This document shows positions 1 through 16,409 of a DNA stretch of 64,000 nucleotides, one piece after another. The stretch is from Coturnix japonica (lineage: Eukaryota > Chordata > Aves > Galliformes > Phasianidae): NCBI RefSeq assembly GCF_001577835.2, contig NC_029521.1, forward strand, positions 18,630,470 through 18,694,469, given 5' to 3'. The position numbers and the translations under genes are program-made. Numbering within the stretch: the stretch's first letter is position 1; each line of letters begins with the position of its first letter. The notes under the pieces are model-generated. The model was not told where the DNA came from. It was given only the letters and a program-made list of their open reading frames with translations, and searched no databases.

Positions 1-3881
<3,881 letters not shown>

Positions 3882-4560
3882 TGCATTTGCAATCAGTCTT
3901 TCTTTAAAAGGGCCTGAAATGAACTCTTTCAAGCGTATCTTTGTAACATGTAGAGATTCATATTATGAGAATATACTGGTATGTAGAAGCAGTGATGTGT
4001 TTGCTTCACTGGAACAAGACATCCATCAAGTCATTCAAATGATAGCTTTTGTGTTGGGGGAAAAATAAGTTTCACATATTTGTATGTTTACTTTGGATCA
4101 TATCCTAATCTTTTTCCCATTATGCAAATCCTTCCCTTAGGAATTTCAGTGGACTTAATTCACATATGATGTTTTGGAAAAATGACTGCTTTTAATGATG
4201 TAAAAATGTACATATTTGAAACTGTATTGTTCTAACTGTTCTGTATTTTTTTTGTTCTTGGTATTTTTTATATCAAGTATGAGGATAGTGACGTTGATTT
4301 CTAGAACTTTTCATACATTAGGTTAAATTATATGTTAGGGGCATATGTAGTGGCTCCAGTAAATAACTCATCCTGTGTTAATATGTCAAAGCTTTCAAAA
4401 AATTAATAATAAAAGGAATCTATTTCACCTTTGATTTTGAATAGGTGAACTAGAAGATCCTTGTCTGTGTATCATTATCAGTAATGATCAGTAGTCTTAA
4501 CATCTTGGATCTGAAGAAAAATTATCTCCAAATAATAAAGTAAGAATATGAACTGCCTGA
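3882..4560 (+). terminator. Sulfotransferase 3' UTR with candidate polyadenylation signals
   Basis: AT-rich sequence follows the stop codon. The first AATAAA is at 4408-4413 and a second is at 4534-4539. Either could end the transcript, and the second is followed by mildly GT-containing sequence. No other structure is seen. Confidence 0.5.
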
Positions 4561-7500
4561 AGAAGTTTAGAAAATGAGAGATCTGAATGTAAAGAATTTA
4601 AAAGATCCCAGGCAACCTCAGTTTATGCCCTTATTGTGTATACTAAAATGCAAAAAAAAAAAAAGAAAAAAAAAATTGTTAAAATCAGCACCTGTACAAA
4701 TGTTTGATTATATAAATTTTACTTTGCATTTGAGTGAACAAGATATCTGCTTATCAATACTACCATATTAATCATATTTGTATTCTGTGACTAGTTATTC
4801 TATTTCTCTCACAGCTTTACTTTAAGTATTTCCATTGGAACAGTGATCTTTCTGAATAAGAAAAGTGCTTTTCTTTGCCTGCCCTTCAAAGCATGGAGTA
4901 TTCTTTGTAATTTCTAAAGCAGGTCATAGGAGGTACTCAGACTTAAAAGTGACATCTTTTTATATTTGTATTTCTCAAACATTGCTCAGTATACTATGGT
5001 TGACATACTCAGATTATGTATAAAAGTAACATCCTGCATTAGGAATTTTTCTTTTTGATATCACTTGCTTGACAATATTGTCTGCTCTTCTTTTACATAG
5101 AACAGCACCAAAGACAAAAAACAACTTGAATTGTTAAATGTGAAATGCTAAATAGAACCACATAAATGCAAGCAGTTGTGCTTGTTTGAAATTGTACATT
5201 ACAATCCAAAAATCCCAGTGAGCTGTAATTGTACGGGCACACTCTAAGCATCAGACTTCACCTAATCCTGTTGGTAATCTGTGAAAATCTGTGTTCTTCT
5301 GTTTAAACAACTGTGCAGGCTACAGGATACGTTCCCATTGTGGAATTCGGTTGTCTTTTTCATGAGTTTGAAGGTACGTATTGCAGCACTAATTTTGGGT
5401 TTGTAAATCACCTTACTATGGTGCTACTTAGATGTTAGGGTGGTAGCATTATTCTTCCACTGAATCTGAACAGATTCAGGCCTGCTTTAGATTAGTTGGA
5501 AAGAGCTGTCATCATACTCCTTCAAAAATTGTAAAATGTTAAAAATAGAATAACAAATCTTGTTATTCTACTACCTGTTAATGTATATCTAAGATGGAAA
5601 ATTATTCTAGTTTTTCATTAGCCTATAATTAACCTCTGAAATTATCTTTCTACAGTATGATTACTGAATGAACATATTATTTCTTTGTTCAAAATAATTT
5701 TTTTTTTCTTCCATCTTTTGTGAGGTTGTGGCTTCTTAATCACTGGTATTGTTATGATCTGGGCACTACTCAGATTGGTGTGCATCAGGTGTGGAGATAT
5801 AAATTCATTTCATTCAAATTCACCAAGATCCAGATCATAGTTTTTCTTGCACATTCTAAACTTATACATTCTATACATTCTAAAACTTGCCATATTTTCT
5901 TATTTGCTGCTTTCCCACTATTACTCTTTTTAATAGTGTTCTTGTTTTAATTTGCTTCTTATCCATGATTCTTTTTAACAGTGTTGGGTTTGGTTTTTTT
6001 CCTAATTTTTTCCTATTTTATTTTTTCTGCAATGAATCTAATTTCAAAGCACTGTATAATTTAACAAAGTTTTTGGGAAGCTGTTAGTAATGAGACTTCA
6101 TATGTCTGTCACTTCCAGTTTCATAGGTTAATGTCTTTCTATATTTATATTTGCAGACATCAAGACTTTTTCTTCTCTGAAGTTTACTTTAAGTGAATTG
6201 AATGCAGAAGTACCAGTTGGCAAAAGCTGTACACATCTTTGAAAATGCAGGTCTCTTTCTAGACTTCACATTTTAAGGAGTGCTGATCTGCATAGATAAA
6301 GGTACCAATGAAACGAAAGTATAAAATAGTATCTTGAAGTTGAAACTGCCAGTTGAAAACGCAGTAGATTTTCTTCTTGCAGGATATTGGACCCTTTCAA
6401 GGGTCTTTTGGATATAAATTGTTTCCTCCGAGATAAAAAGGTGTTTCGAGTGACATTTAAAGCAAAAGCAAAGAATTATTATCAAACTAGAGTCAAAATA
6501 TTATTTCTATTTTATACTTATCCTAGTGATGAACAGTATTTTATAGGAACGTATAATAGTTGTTTAAGAAATAATCCTTTTGTATTTTTTGCTTTCTTCA
6601 CCGGATAGTACAACTGATTTACAGGTTGGAATTGAAATGGCAGGAGGCACAGGTAATTAAGAAATCCTTTACCATTTGGACCAGCTAAAATGCTTTTATT
6701 TTGATGTGAACATTTGGAACTATCATAAACTTTTTTTTTATTCTATATATCTGTGTGTGAGTGTATATATGTGTATATTTATATATATACGAATGTATAT
6801 GCGTGTATGTTCATATATATACGTATAAGAATTTATCATTCAAACTTGCAGAAGAGGAAAAAAATAGGGCAGGGATAAAATACTAAGTATTAAAAGCTGA
6901 GATGAAGGTCCTCTTCTGCTAAATAATTGTGTGGCTAACATGGCACAATTCTAAATGAAAGTTATAATTGGGCTGGCAAGACATACAGAAGACAATAACA
7001 GGCTACAACAGGGATTTGTCTTGGTACTGTGCATTTCTGAATTAATTTTCTGGTTATGAAGCTATTCAGGGTAAATGTGAGTGTACATTTTTCAAAACAC
7101 TGCAGGGCTGGGAAGCAGCAGTTCTCTGCACTAAGTGTTGGGTTTTTGTTTTTTTTTTTAAATCCTTTCTGGAAAATTAGCCGTATGAGATGCATAGTTT
7201 TTGTTGTTGATTTGACAAGGGCTGTCAGCCTGAAATGCTGTGCAACTGTCATGAGAAGATTGAAGATATCATCTCTCCCAACTCTGCTAAGATACAAATC
7301 TACCACTGCAGACAAGTGACACAGATGGAACACTTTAAACTGCAGGGGGTGCATCGCTGCCTTGAGTGGAGAAAGATTAAAGGCTCATAAACAACATATG
7401 CTATACTTATGCATACACACACATCATACATAGCTTGCAAGATAAACTTGGTCTAAAACAAAAACAAGCTGAACCTATAACTGTGCTCTAAAGTGATTGT

Positions 7501-10500
7501 GTTGAAGGCATACTGAACTGCAGGCAGCTGTTACAGTAAGATATACTTGTAACATTATTTCTTGTAATGAACCGAAGTCTGTTTAGGCAATGCTCTAGGC
7601 TTCCTCTGTGAGCTGTTGCCATATACTCTTCTAAATATTGTCAACTGGCAGATAATGGATTGTTTTCTCAGATTCAAGTGCAGCTGCATCCATCATTATG
7701 TGTTTTCAGGACAGCCTATGTTTATGTGATTTTTATCAAGTGTAAATATGGCAGAATGAATAAAAAGAAGATGAACAGATTCTCCAGGAAAAGTAGCTGA
7801 TGGGTCATACACATACAGCCTGGTCATGTTGAAAGTAAGCAGATAGGAACAGGATTCAAAGTAAACTCTCTTTGATACTTTTCAAAAATAAACTTTCTAA
7901 GTAAGTTCATAGATTTTAGGTAAGTAAAAAAAGAAATAACAAAAAACCCCTTCCTACATTGTTTGAAAACCAACTTGGATTTTTAAAACTGAAAATCATT
8001 TAAGAAGTTAAGAATGGATTGGCTTTATTGTTACTGCATTTCTAGTGGTATTTTTAAAAACTGCACTTTTTGCTTGTTATTTTACTAGAAAAAAACATTT
8101 TTATAGTGAATGCCGTATCTGCCAGCTGAATTGAATTTTAGATGGACAGTTCACTGTATTAATTGCTCACATTAGAAACACAATATTAGATAGGGTGATA
8201 GCTATCTGACATTTCATTTCAGAGAAAGAATGTCATGCAAAATTAAACTACAGTGGTAAACAATAGTGGATCATACTGAGTATCACGCACCCTGGTTTAT
8301 ACATAGGAAGATCAGAGCTGCTTCAGACCCTTGAATGACTGCTTCCAACATCTTTTGTGGGTTTGGAAAAAATGATTCTCCATCCATCAAACAGACATCC
8401 AAGGTTGAATCTGAGAGTCTTTTTTTCCAGTTGTGGAAATGAACACTAAGATGCCCTTTTTTCCCCTTGAATTACCTGCAAGATGGATCTTTGTCAAACT
8501 GCAATATTTATTCCATTGGTAACAGCAAACTAACTTCAAAAGCCCCATTTCATTTTCTAGGTGCTTAACCTTCCATTATTTTTGTCCATAAATGCACTTG
8601 TCACAGATAGATAGATGATAATTTTTCTATTCACAAATACAGGTGCCCATAGATGTGCAAATATATCAATCACATTTCCCGTAGCAACTGGATGTTACAA
8701 GCCCAAAAATACAGAAGTACATCATCTTCCTAGAGTTCTTTGTGAGTTATTTTTCAGATTAGAGTACATTCATGAGTTCCTTTATGACTCCCTATCCTCA
8801 TTACCTAGGTATTACGATGAAAGTTAACATGATTATGTTACTCCACTTTAACAAGCTGAGGATGTTTATTTTATATAAGCACATCTTCATTGTCATTCAC
8901 TCACTGTCTTTGATTTTCTTCTCTTTCTATACAGTCTTTGTGGGCTGGAGGTTTTTTTATTTGGCTTGGAGCCGTTAGTTTGCTTGGGTTTTTTTAATTC
9001 ATAAATGAATTTTGGCTTTTCTCATTCACGGAATATGAAGTTTCAATCTCAAACTGAGCCTAACTTATCTGAGAAATGTACAATCGGAAGCCTGTATCAT
9101 AAACATTTCACCTCTGCTGTCAGGATGTCAGGGAACAGACTTGGAAAGACTTAATAGAAAACAGCTAAACTTACTTAACATACACAGCAAGCATAATAGT
9201 TAAGATTTCTGGTTTGTTTGATTGTTTGTTGATGATAGGAAAAAAATTCATCATCCATTTTAGAAAAACATTTATTTATTTGCTACCGTACTTAACAGAA
9301 ATATTAATTTATGCACTCCACTGCAGCATAGTTGCACAGATCTTAGCTGAACTGACTACAGGAAAACTACTCTTATTTTGTAGTGAGGATTTAGCCCCAA
9401 ATGTGTGTAGAAAATGCTGCTTCAGTCTTGGGAAGCTGTTAAGCCAAACAAATAGCCTTACTTTCTGAAACATAAATACTCTTATCATTTAGTACACAAA
9501 CATTTAATAGTAATGCTGATTGATATAGAAGCTGCTTCTCAGATTGATATTTTCTGCAGAAATGCTACTCAGTAAGTTAGCCAGTAGCAAGCAATAAACT
9601 GAATTCTCTAACTTCATATATAAATGAGTGTATTTACTGCAAAGAGTGAGGGAAAAAAAATCCTTTATTTGCATCGCTGGCCTCATTCTGTCAACATATC
9701 ACCCAGATTGCTGGATACACACAGAGATGCATTCTGGCAATGCTAGGGAGGGACCTGCATTTCCTGCTGTCTATTTCAACTTATTAGTAATAGGATGATG
9801 CTTCTGGCACATCTAAAATAAATTAATACTGGATTAATTCAATTCAAAAAGATGTCAGGCAAACACATTGCAGGTTCATTCATCACAAACTTGAGATCGA
9901 CGTGTTTAAAAAGGAATACCATAGTAATTATGTTTACATATATAAATGCCTAAAGCTGAACCAGATGACAGAATTTATTCTCTTTCCAGCATGGTTTCAG
10001 TGCCGATTAAGCCACCAGTTCATAAAATAAAGATATAGTATTTTCAGCACTAGCAATAGCACAAAGGAATAATTTGTTTTGTTTTACTTTAGAAAGCATT
10101 TTATCTTAACTACCACAAGATTTTGTTATTTCTTCCAATTCAAAATGGTATTCTGTAGCCTTTGATCAGACATAACTCTTGGTAACAGATGTTGTGCTTG
10201 AGCTAGGGCTGCAGATCTGTATCATTGGGCTGAACATGCTTGATCTTGGCACAACCTTTGTCTTCTTCAGTGGGATCTCAGATGCAAGTAGGTTTGTCTC
10301 AACTTCTGTCTTGCAACAGACATAAACCTGTCAGAATTTCACTGGATGTGAAGGTGAATTCAAACTTACTTATTTATCTTGTAGTCATGACTGGCAGATG
10401 AAATGCAAATATAGCAATATGGCTACATTTAGGATAGGAGTCTCACATTGTTTAGTAGCTTGCCCACTGTACATTCTCCAACAGAAGAGCATAGAAGTCT

Positions 10501-11312
10501 TATTTCTTATCTCAAGTATTATTTAATCTTTTATGATTTAAAATAAACAATAAGCAAGCATAATTACCTCTCAAATATTCTCAAAAATGTTGAAAGCTGA
10601 AAAGGCAAATATTTATTTTTTCAGAAGCAATGTCAAAATCTAAGGTTAATGACCCTGTAATGAGAATTATAACATTATAGCAGTCTTTCTTCCTTAGCCT
10701 GTTATTTTAAATTGCAACTACTAACAGTGAAATAATTAAAACTAGGATGTTGCTGCAGAAAGCATTATGGTTAGAGATGGAAAGTACACTTTGAACATAC
10801 TCTGGAAATATATATAGCTTTGGAAGGAAAACATTCCACCTACCCAGTACTCCAGGGGAGACACTGCACACTCTCAGCTTGTTGCATTTCAGAGAGCCCT
10901 CAGGGCCCAAATTTCTCTCTCCTAACCGTCAAGACTGAAATGGAATACAGGCCATCAAAAGCTCAAAAATGCACTTGGGATGCAATACTCTTGGGTCTTT
11001 AACTTTTAACTTGAGAAATCTTCAGCCCTGGGCTAACAGGCAGCTGAGAAAGATAGCAAAACATAGCTGTGTCACACTCTCTTCTAATCTCCATCTTGCA
11101 ACAATAACAAAACTGCACAGTAAACTAGCTGCAGGCAACAAATCATATACTCATGTTGCCAATATGTATGACGTATTTCTTTAATGTCTGTCACTAAAAA
11201 AATATATGCTTCATGATTATTATGAGGGAGTTCAAGTAGAATTGGATCTGGTATTCATTGCAATAAAGCAACAGCAGCTTCAAGTCCTCCTATTGCAGCC
11301 ACTGGTCAGTAG
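4561..11312. other. AT-rich non-coding stretch with no recognised gene
   Basis: The region has scattered short open frames on both strands, the longest a 130-codon minus frame at 6962-7354. None shows a recognisable domain, splice structure or codon bias. There are short runs of simple sequence but no recognised transposon until the CR1 at 11313. Confidence 0.6.
6750..6832. repeat. Degenerate TA/TG dinucleotide microsatellite
   Basis: Alternating TATATA and TGTG/TGTA runs, broken by single substitutions. An ordinary decayed dinucleotide repeat. Confidence 0.7.
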
Positions 11313-12380
11313 AACCATAGAACCATAGAATCACAAGGTTGGAAAGGTCCTGCAAGATCATCTAGTCCAACCATCCACCTGCTACCATTGCTAGCACAAG
11401 CTACTAAACCATATCTGGTAGCTCCTCATCCAGACGCCTCTTGAACACTGCCAAGGTCGTCAACTCCATCACCTCCCTGGTCAGCCATTCCAGTGTCTGA
11501 CCACTCTCTGAGAGAAAAAGGTTTTCCTTATGTATAATGATATAAACCTTCCCTGGTACAACTTGTGGCCATTTCCTAAGGTCCTGTTTGTTGCTTGGGA
11601 GAAGAGACCAAACTCATCCTCATCACAGTCTCCCTTTAGGAAGTTATAGAGTTCAATAAGCACTGGAATAGGCTTTCTAGGGAGGTGGACACATCCCTGG
11701 ATGCGTTTTAAAACCTTTTGGATGTCATGCTCAGGGGCATGACTTAAAGGAGGGTCTATAAGGTCTCCTCTGAGCATCTTCTTCTCCAGGCTAAACAATC
11801 CCAGCTCCCTCAGCAGCTCCTCACAAGATTTGTACTCCAGACCCCTCACCAGTCTCATTGCCCTTCTCTGGACACATTCCAGGGACTCAGTGTCTTTCTT
11901 GCAGTGAGGGGCCCAAAACTGAAAGCAATACTCAAGGTGCAGCCTCATCAATGTTGAGTACAGGGGAAAGATTAACTCCCTGCTCCTGCTGGCCACACTA
12001 TTTCTGATGCAGGTCAGAATGGCAATGGCCGTCTGGGCACACTGTCTGCTCCTGTTCAGCCAAGCATCAACCAGCACCCCCAGGTCCCTTTCCTCTTCAC
12101 AGTTATCCAGCCACTCAGCTCCAAGCCAGTATTGCTGCATGGAGTTGTTGTGGCCAAAGTGCAGGACCCTGCCCTTGGCCTTGTTAAACCTCATCCCATT
12201 CACCTCAGCCCAGCCATTCAGCCTATCCAGATGCCTCTGTAGGGCCTCCCTACCCTCAGACAGATGAACACCACCTCCCAGCTTGGTGTAATCTGCAAAC
12301 GTACTGAGGGTACACTCAATTCCCTCATCCAGGTCATTAATGAAGATGTTAAACAAGATGGGCCCTAGAACTGACCCTCT
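11313..12380 (-). mobile_element. CR1 LINE, 5'-truncated, reverse orientation
   Basis: Read on the minus strand, this is the 3' part of a CR1 non-LTR retrotransposon. The reverse-transcriptase core [17 protein letters not shown] and the active-site block FADYTKLGG are visible, followed by the CR1 carboxy-terminal region ([22 protein letters not shown]). It ends at the CR1 3' signature next to 11313-11345 (CATAGAATCACAAGGTTGG on the plus strand). The second aspartate of FADD is changed to tyrosine, so the RT would be dead. The copy is truncated at about 12380 inside the RT domain, the usual fate of CR1. One open frame (11481-12464) spans most of it, running past the element at its 5' side. Confidence 0.93.
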
Positions 12381-12609
12381 AAATCTAAATCTCACTGAAA
12401 TCTTCCTAGCGATTTCTACGACATGTGAACGTAATCCTGAGCAATGCCGTAAAGAAGTGTTCATAAAGCTCCTCTTCAGATGTCACAGGGTGGCAGTTTT
12501 CTCTTCTGCATTATTAACCCATTTGGGTATTAGTCACATCCCTGCTCCCATATTCCCACTACTGTCTTCAGCTGCTTTTTCAGGTTTGACATGCTTATTT
12601 TTTTCCATG

Positions 12610-13480
12610 TCTTTTGTTCAGACGCGGGGCAAGGGAAAGCGGAGCGAAGACGGCACGCGAAAGGAAGGGGGGCGGGGGGCTCCGGAAACTGTTATGGCTG
12701 GGGACGTTCTTAGGAGGGGTGATGCTCTGTTGTTCCATTTGAGTCAGATCCACAGCGATCCATCCATTTGAATCAGGCACAATTATTTAGCTTAGTAAGG
12801 TACCCCACAATGAAGTGAGAGGGAGAAGCACGTAACAAACTGCAATTTGAAGTATCATCTGAGTCCCTAATTCAGATCTAGAGTTCGCACTCCTAATTGT
12901 CAGGGTCCTGGGCCGGCCGTAACTATGCCGGCTGCACTAACGAGGGAACGACTGCCAGGTGCCGCGGGGCCGCGGCCGCCCGGGCTCAGCTGCGCCTCGT
13001 TGGCAGCCCGGGGCGGGGCCGCCCCAAAGCCTCTTAAACCCCTCCGGAGGCTGCCGGCAGCTACAGGTGAGTTCCTGCGGTTCTCCGTGGAAGACGGAGC
13101 GGGCTCAGTTCCTTTCGGGGTCTGCTTTTAAAATAGAGCCTCGGGATTCTCTGTAATGTTCTCGTTGTGCCGTTTTGTTTCAGGTTGCGGTGGGACGTTT
13201 CCCGGTGAAGATGAGCCCGATCCGGTGAGCCGTTCAGGTAGGAACGGGACCGCGGACGCGGCGAGCTCCGGGGAGCCGGTAGGGTTTCGGGCTGGAGCGG
13301 GAGGCTTCCGGGCTCTTGAGGCCGGCGTAGGGCTGCAGGCGGGTTCCCCTGGCTGTTTGGAGCCGATGTTGCGTCGCTGCCCGGCTCCCTTCGCGTTCTA
13401 GGAGGGGGCTGCCGCTCAGATCCCCGATTCCTAGCGCAGACCAGGGGGGCTCTCACCGCCCTCCCCCCCAGGTTTGTGTT
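12610..13480. promoter_or_regulatory. CpG island with GC box and splice sites
   Basis: The stretch is sharply GC- and CpG-rich within AT-rich flanks. It includes a GGGGCGGGGCC GC box at 13010-13020, NotI-like GCGGCCGC sequence near 12971, and a further GGGGCGGGG near 12670. No TATA box is evident on the plus strand. Strong donors and an acceptor just downstream (13066/13067, 13183/13184, 13224 or 13237) make a plus-strand CpG-island promoter the best reading. Confidence 0.7.
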
Positions 13481-13854
13481 TGTTTGTTTGTTTTATTTTT
13501 AGCAGATGCTTCAGCATTCCTAGTTCTCATCGGTGAGTGGGATGTGGCTGTATTCCTGCAGCGTCAGCGCTGCTGGGATTGAGAAACAGTGCACATAAAG
13601 GGGTGCTGGAACAGAAGTTGCCTTCTTGGCAAGGGCTGTGGCTGAGCCTCTCATCAGCCCAAACTGGTGAGCTTGTGGAAGTACTTGGTAAGGTCTCTGT
13701 TCTTGGGGCTTATTTAGGGCCGCTGCTTGGCTACTTCTGTGTCTTTGGGATTGGCATGGTGCTGATGCTGGGTTCCCATGTGGCTTTTAAGGAGAACTGG
13801 CATGGAGCTGCTGCCCAGCAGCCTTAGACCAAGCAAATTTCCTCTGATATTTCC

Positions 13855-14100
13855 TATAGGAAAGGAAGGTGCCTGAAGACTGGAGCGTAGCTGATATCAC
13901 TGCAGCCTTCAGAAAGGGTGAGAGGGATGGCCTCCATGACTGTAGGTTGGTTAGCCTCATCCATTTCCAGAAAGGTAATGTAACCGCCAGGTGACTGTAA
14001 AAGAAGGAATTTCTAAGGAGCAGTTGAGGTGAATTCATGGAGGGGGAATGGTGCTGGACCCAGAGGTAGCTTTGTATTTTTTTCCTGATTGTCCAGTTAG
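13855..14100 (+). mobile_element. Old CR1 LINE fragment, forward orientation
   Basis: Translation on the plus strand gives KVPEDWSVADITAAF, then a short lysine/arginine stretch and RLVSLI. This matches the CR1 reverse-transcriptase entry region, seen as EVPEDWRTANVTPVFKKGK in the neighbouring reverse copy. It is much more decayed than its neighbour and stops where that copy begins at about 14105, so the younger reverse CR1 probably interrupted it. Confidence 0.7.
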
Positions 14101-14104
14101 ATTA

Positions 14105-15815
14105 GAATCACAGAATTGTAGGGGTTGGAAGGGACCTCTAGAGATCGAGTCCAGCCCCCCTGCCTAAGCAGGCTCCCTACACCATGTCACACAGGTAGGC
14201 ATCCAGGCGGGTCTTGAATATCTCCAGAGAAGGAGACTCCACCACCTCCCTGGGCAGCCTGTTCCAGTTCTCCATCACCTTCACCATAAAGAAGTTCTTC
14301 TGCACATTCATGCAGAACTTCCTATGCTGTAGTTTCATCCCATTACCCCCTAGTCCTGTCCCCATGCACTACTGAAAAGAGACCAGCCTCGCCACTATGG
14401 CTCCCACACCTCAGGTATTTATAAACCTGGATCAAGTCCCCTCTCAGCCTTCTTTTCTCAAGGCTAAACAGACCTAGTTTCCTAAGTCTCTCCTCATAGG
14501 GGAGATGCTCCAGGCCCTTCACCATCTTTGTGGCCCTCCACTGGACTCTTTCCAAGAGATCCCTGTCTTTTTTGTACTGGGGAGCCCAGAACTGGACACA
14601 GTATTCCAGATGAGGCCTCACCAGGGCAAAGTGGAGGATCACCTCCCTCGACCTGCTGGACCCACTCTTTTTAATACACCCCAGTATGCCACTGGCCTTT
14701 TTGGCTACAAGGGCACACTGCTGGCTCATGGCCAACCTGTCGTCCACCAGGACGCCCAGGTCCCTCTCAGCAGAGCTCCTCTCCAGCAGGTCTTCCCCCA
14801 GCCTGTACTGGTGCATGCAATAATTTCTACCCAGGTGCAAGACTCTACACTTGCTTTTGTTAAACCTCATCTGGTTTCTTACTGCCCAGCTCTCCAGCCT
14901 GTCCAGGTCTCGCTGAATGGCAGCACAGCCTTCAGGCGTGTCAGCCAATCCTCCCAACTTCGTGTCATCAGCAAACTTGCTGAGGGTGGCCACTATCCCC
15001 TCATCAAGGTTTTTGATGAAGATGTTGAACAAGACCGGACCCAGCACAGACCCCTGGGGGACGCCACTAGTTACAGGCCTCCAACCAGACACTGCACTGC
15101 CAATGACAACCCTCTGCACTCTGCCAGACAGCCAATTCTCGACCCACTTCACTGTCCACTCATCTATCCCATATTTCCTCAGCTTTGTTATAAGGATGTC
15201 ATGGGGGACAGTATCAAAAGCCTTACTGAAATCAAGGTAGACTACATCTACTGCCCTCCCCCTTGGTGAACCCATGCTGAGTACTCCTGATAACCTCCTT
15301 ATCTCCCAGTTGGCTGGAGATTGCATCCAGCACAAGCTGTTCCATCACCTTCCCTGTGACAGAGGTGAGGCTGACTGGCCTATAGTTACCCGGGTCTTCC
15401 TTCTTGCCCTTTTTGAAGACTGGAGTGACATTGGCCGTCCTCCAGTCTTCAGGCACCTCCCCAGTTCTCCAAGATCTCTGATAGATTACAGAGAGCGGCT
15501 CAGCAACGACCTCCGCCAGCTCTCTCAGCACCTGCAGATGCACCTCATCAGGATTTATGGACCTTAATGTTTCCTGGGCATTCATGGACAACCTCTGCCC
15601 ATTCCCCAGACTCTCTCATCAACCTCCAGGGTCTGGGATTCCTGAGAGAGAGCCCTTTCACTAAAGACAGAAGCAAAGCCAGGTATTCAAGTATTTCTGC
15701 ATTACCTAAGGAAACCCCCCTCCCCCCCCCCCCCCCCCCACCCCCCCCCCTCACTTAGTAAGGGCCCACATTCTCCTAGCCTTCCTTTTGCTATTAATGT
15801 ACTTTAAAAAGCTGT
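14105..15815 (-). mobile_element. Large CR1 LINE, 5'-truncated, reverse orientation
   Basis: Read on the minus strand, this covers most of the CR1 reverse transcriptase and the carboxy-terminal region. Visible blocks are [66 protein letters not shown], an intact FADDTKLGG catalytic box, [35 protein letters not shown] and NWNRLP. The blocks lie in several overlapping frames, so at least three frameshifts separate them. The 3' end at 14105 carries the CR1 terminal sequence (AATCACAGAATTGTAGGGG on the plus strand). The endonuclease domain is missing, and a C-rich expansion interrupts the 5' part near 15715-15750. Confidence 0.95.
15715..15751. repeat. Poly-C tract inside the CR1
   Basis: C runs of 6, 18 and 10 bases are separated by single T and A bases. 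CR1-like sequence continues on both sides (GGGCCCACATTCTCCTAGCC follows at about 15761), so this is an expansion within the element and not its boundary. Confidence 0.85.
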
Positions 15816-15899
15816 AAAGAAGGGTGGTGAATGGGAAAATCACTACTGTTAGTAAATATGTGATGTGCAGCTGATGGGGATGGTGCTCACAGACTTGAA

Positions 15900-16035
15900 T
15901 GCAGAAGCTTGTGATGTCCTTGTGAATGAGGTGAAATAGGCTGCCTGGGGTGGTTTTGGAGTCCCCTTCCCTGGGTGATGTGTGGTAGAGAAGTGGGACT
16001 GGATGATCTGCTGAGGACCTTTTAATTCTGTACAG
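15900..16035 (+). mobile_element. Possible remnant of a CR1 3' end, forward orientation
   Basis: The sequence is loosely like the CR1 3' region on the plus strand (a GGCTGCCTGGGG block, then TGGAGTCCCCTTCCCTGGG, then GGACTGGATGATCTGCTGAG). It would be the other half of the forward fragment at 13855-14100 after insertion of the reverse copy between them. The resemblance is weak. Confidence 0.35.
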
Positions 16036-16374
16036 CTGTGTTTTGGATCTCATTTCAGGGTGTGAGGGAAACAGTTGAGAAAATAAAGGAGGGAGAATGC
16101 CAGGATTTTTGGATTCCAATCCAGAAGCATTCGATTCTGCGAAGCAGTGCGAACAGCGTATTCGCATCCGTCTTCACTGTTCTGTCTCACGGTTCTCCTG
16201 CGCGAGTTTTCTCTCCGCGTTTGAGCACCAGTCTGCAATCTCCGGTAGTTCCGGTAGAGGGCAATACAATAAAGCCATTTATAAAGGCTCTTACCGGCCG
16301 TTGCCTTGACTAACTCCTACAGAGCGCCTTAGGCTTTTATGTTCTGGATTGGTGTTCTAATGGCCAAATAGTTT

Positions 16375-16406
16375 ACACTTTTTTTTTTTTTTTTTTTTTT
16401 TTTTTG
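16375..16406. repeat. Poly-T tract
   Basis: About 27 uninterrupted T. It could be the A-tail of a minus-strand retrocopy, but no parent sequence is recognised beside it. Confidence 0.7.
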
Positions 16407-16409
16407 CTA

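Larger units (their letters stand above)
12950..16290 (+). ncRNA. Candidate spliced plus-strand transcript from the CpG island, function unknown
   Basis: Proposed exons: about 12950-13066, ending CTACAG|GTGAGT; 13184-13224 or 13184-13237, after TTGTTTCAG; a possible small exon 13506-13532 (GCAG before, GTGAGT after); and a last exon from 16059 (CATTTCAG|GG) to beyond AATAAA at 16268-16273. A short ATG frame starts at 13211 (MSPIR), but no continuous coding frame could be followed across the junctions. I do not recognise a protein, so a lncRNA is the default. The joins are inferred from splice motifs only. The last exon is itself CpG-rich, with two CCGGTAG motifs that read as ETS-like CTACCGGA on the other strand, so it could instead be a minus-strand promoter. 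Confidence 0.35.

Noticed and set aside
6962-7354. 130-codon minus-strand frame
   Set aside because: No domain, splice context or promoter; composition is that of AT-rich chance frames.
14505-15269. 254-codon plus-strand frame
   Set aside because: It is the antisense shadow of the reverse CR1 reverse transcriptase.
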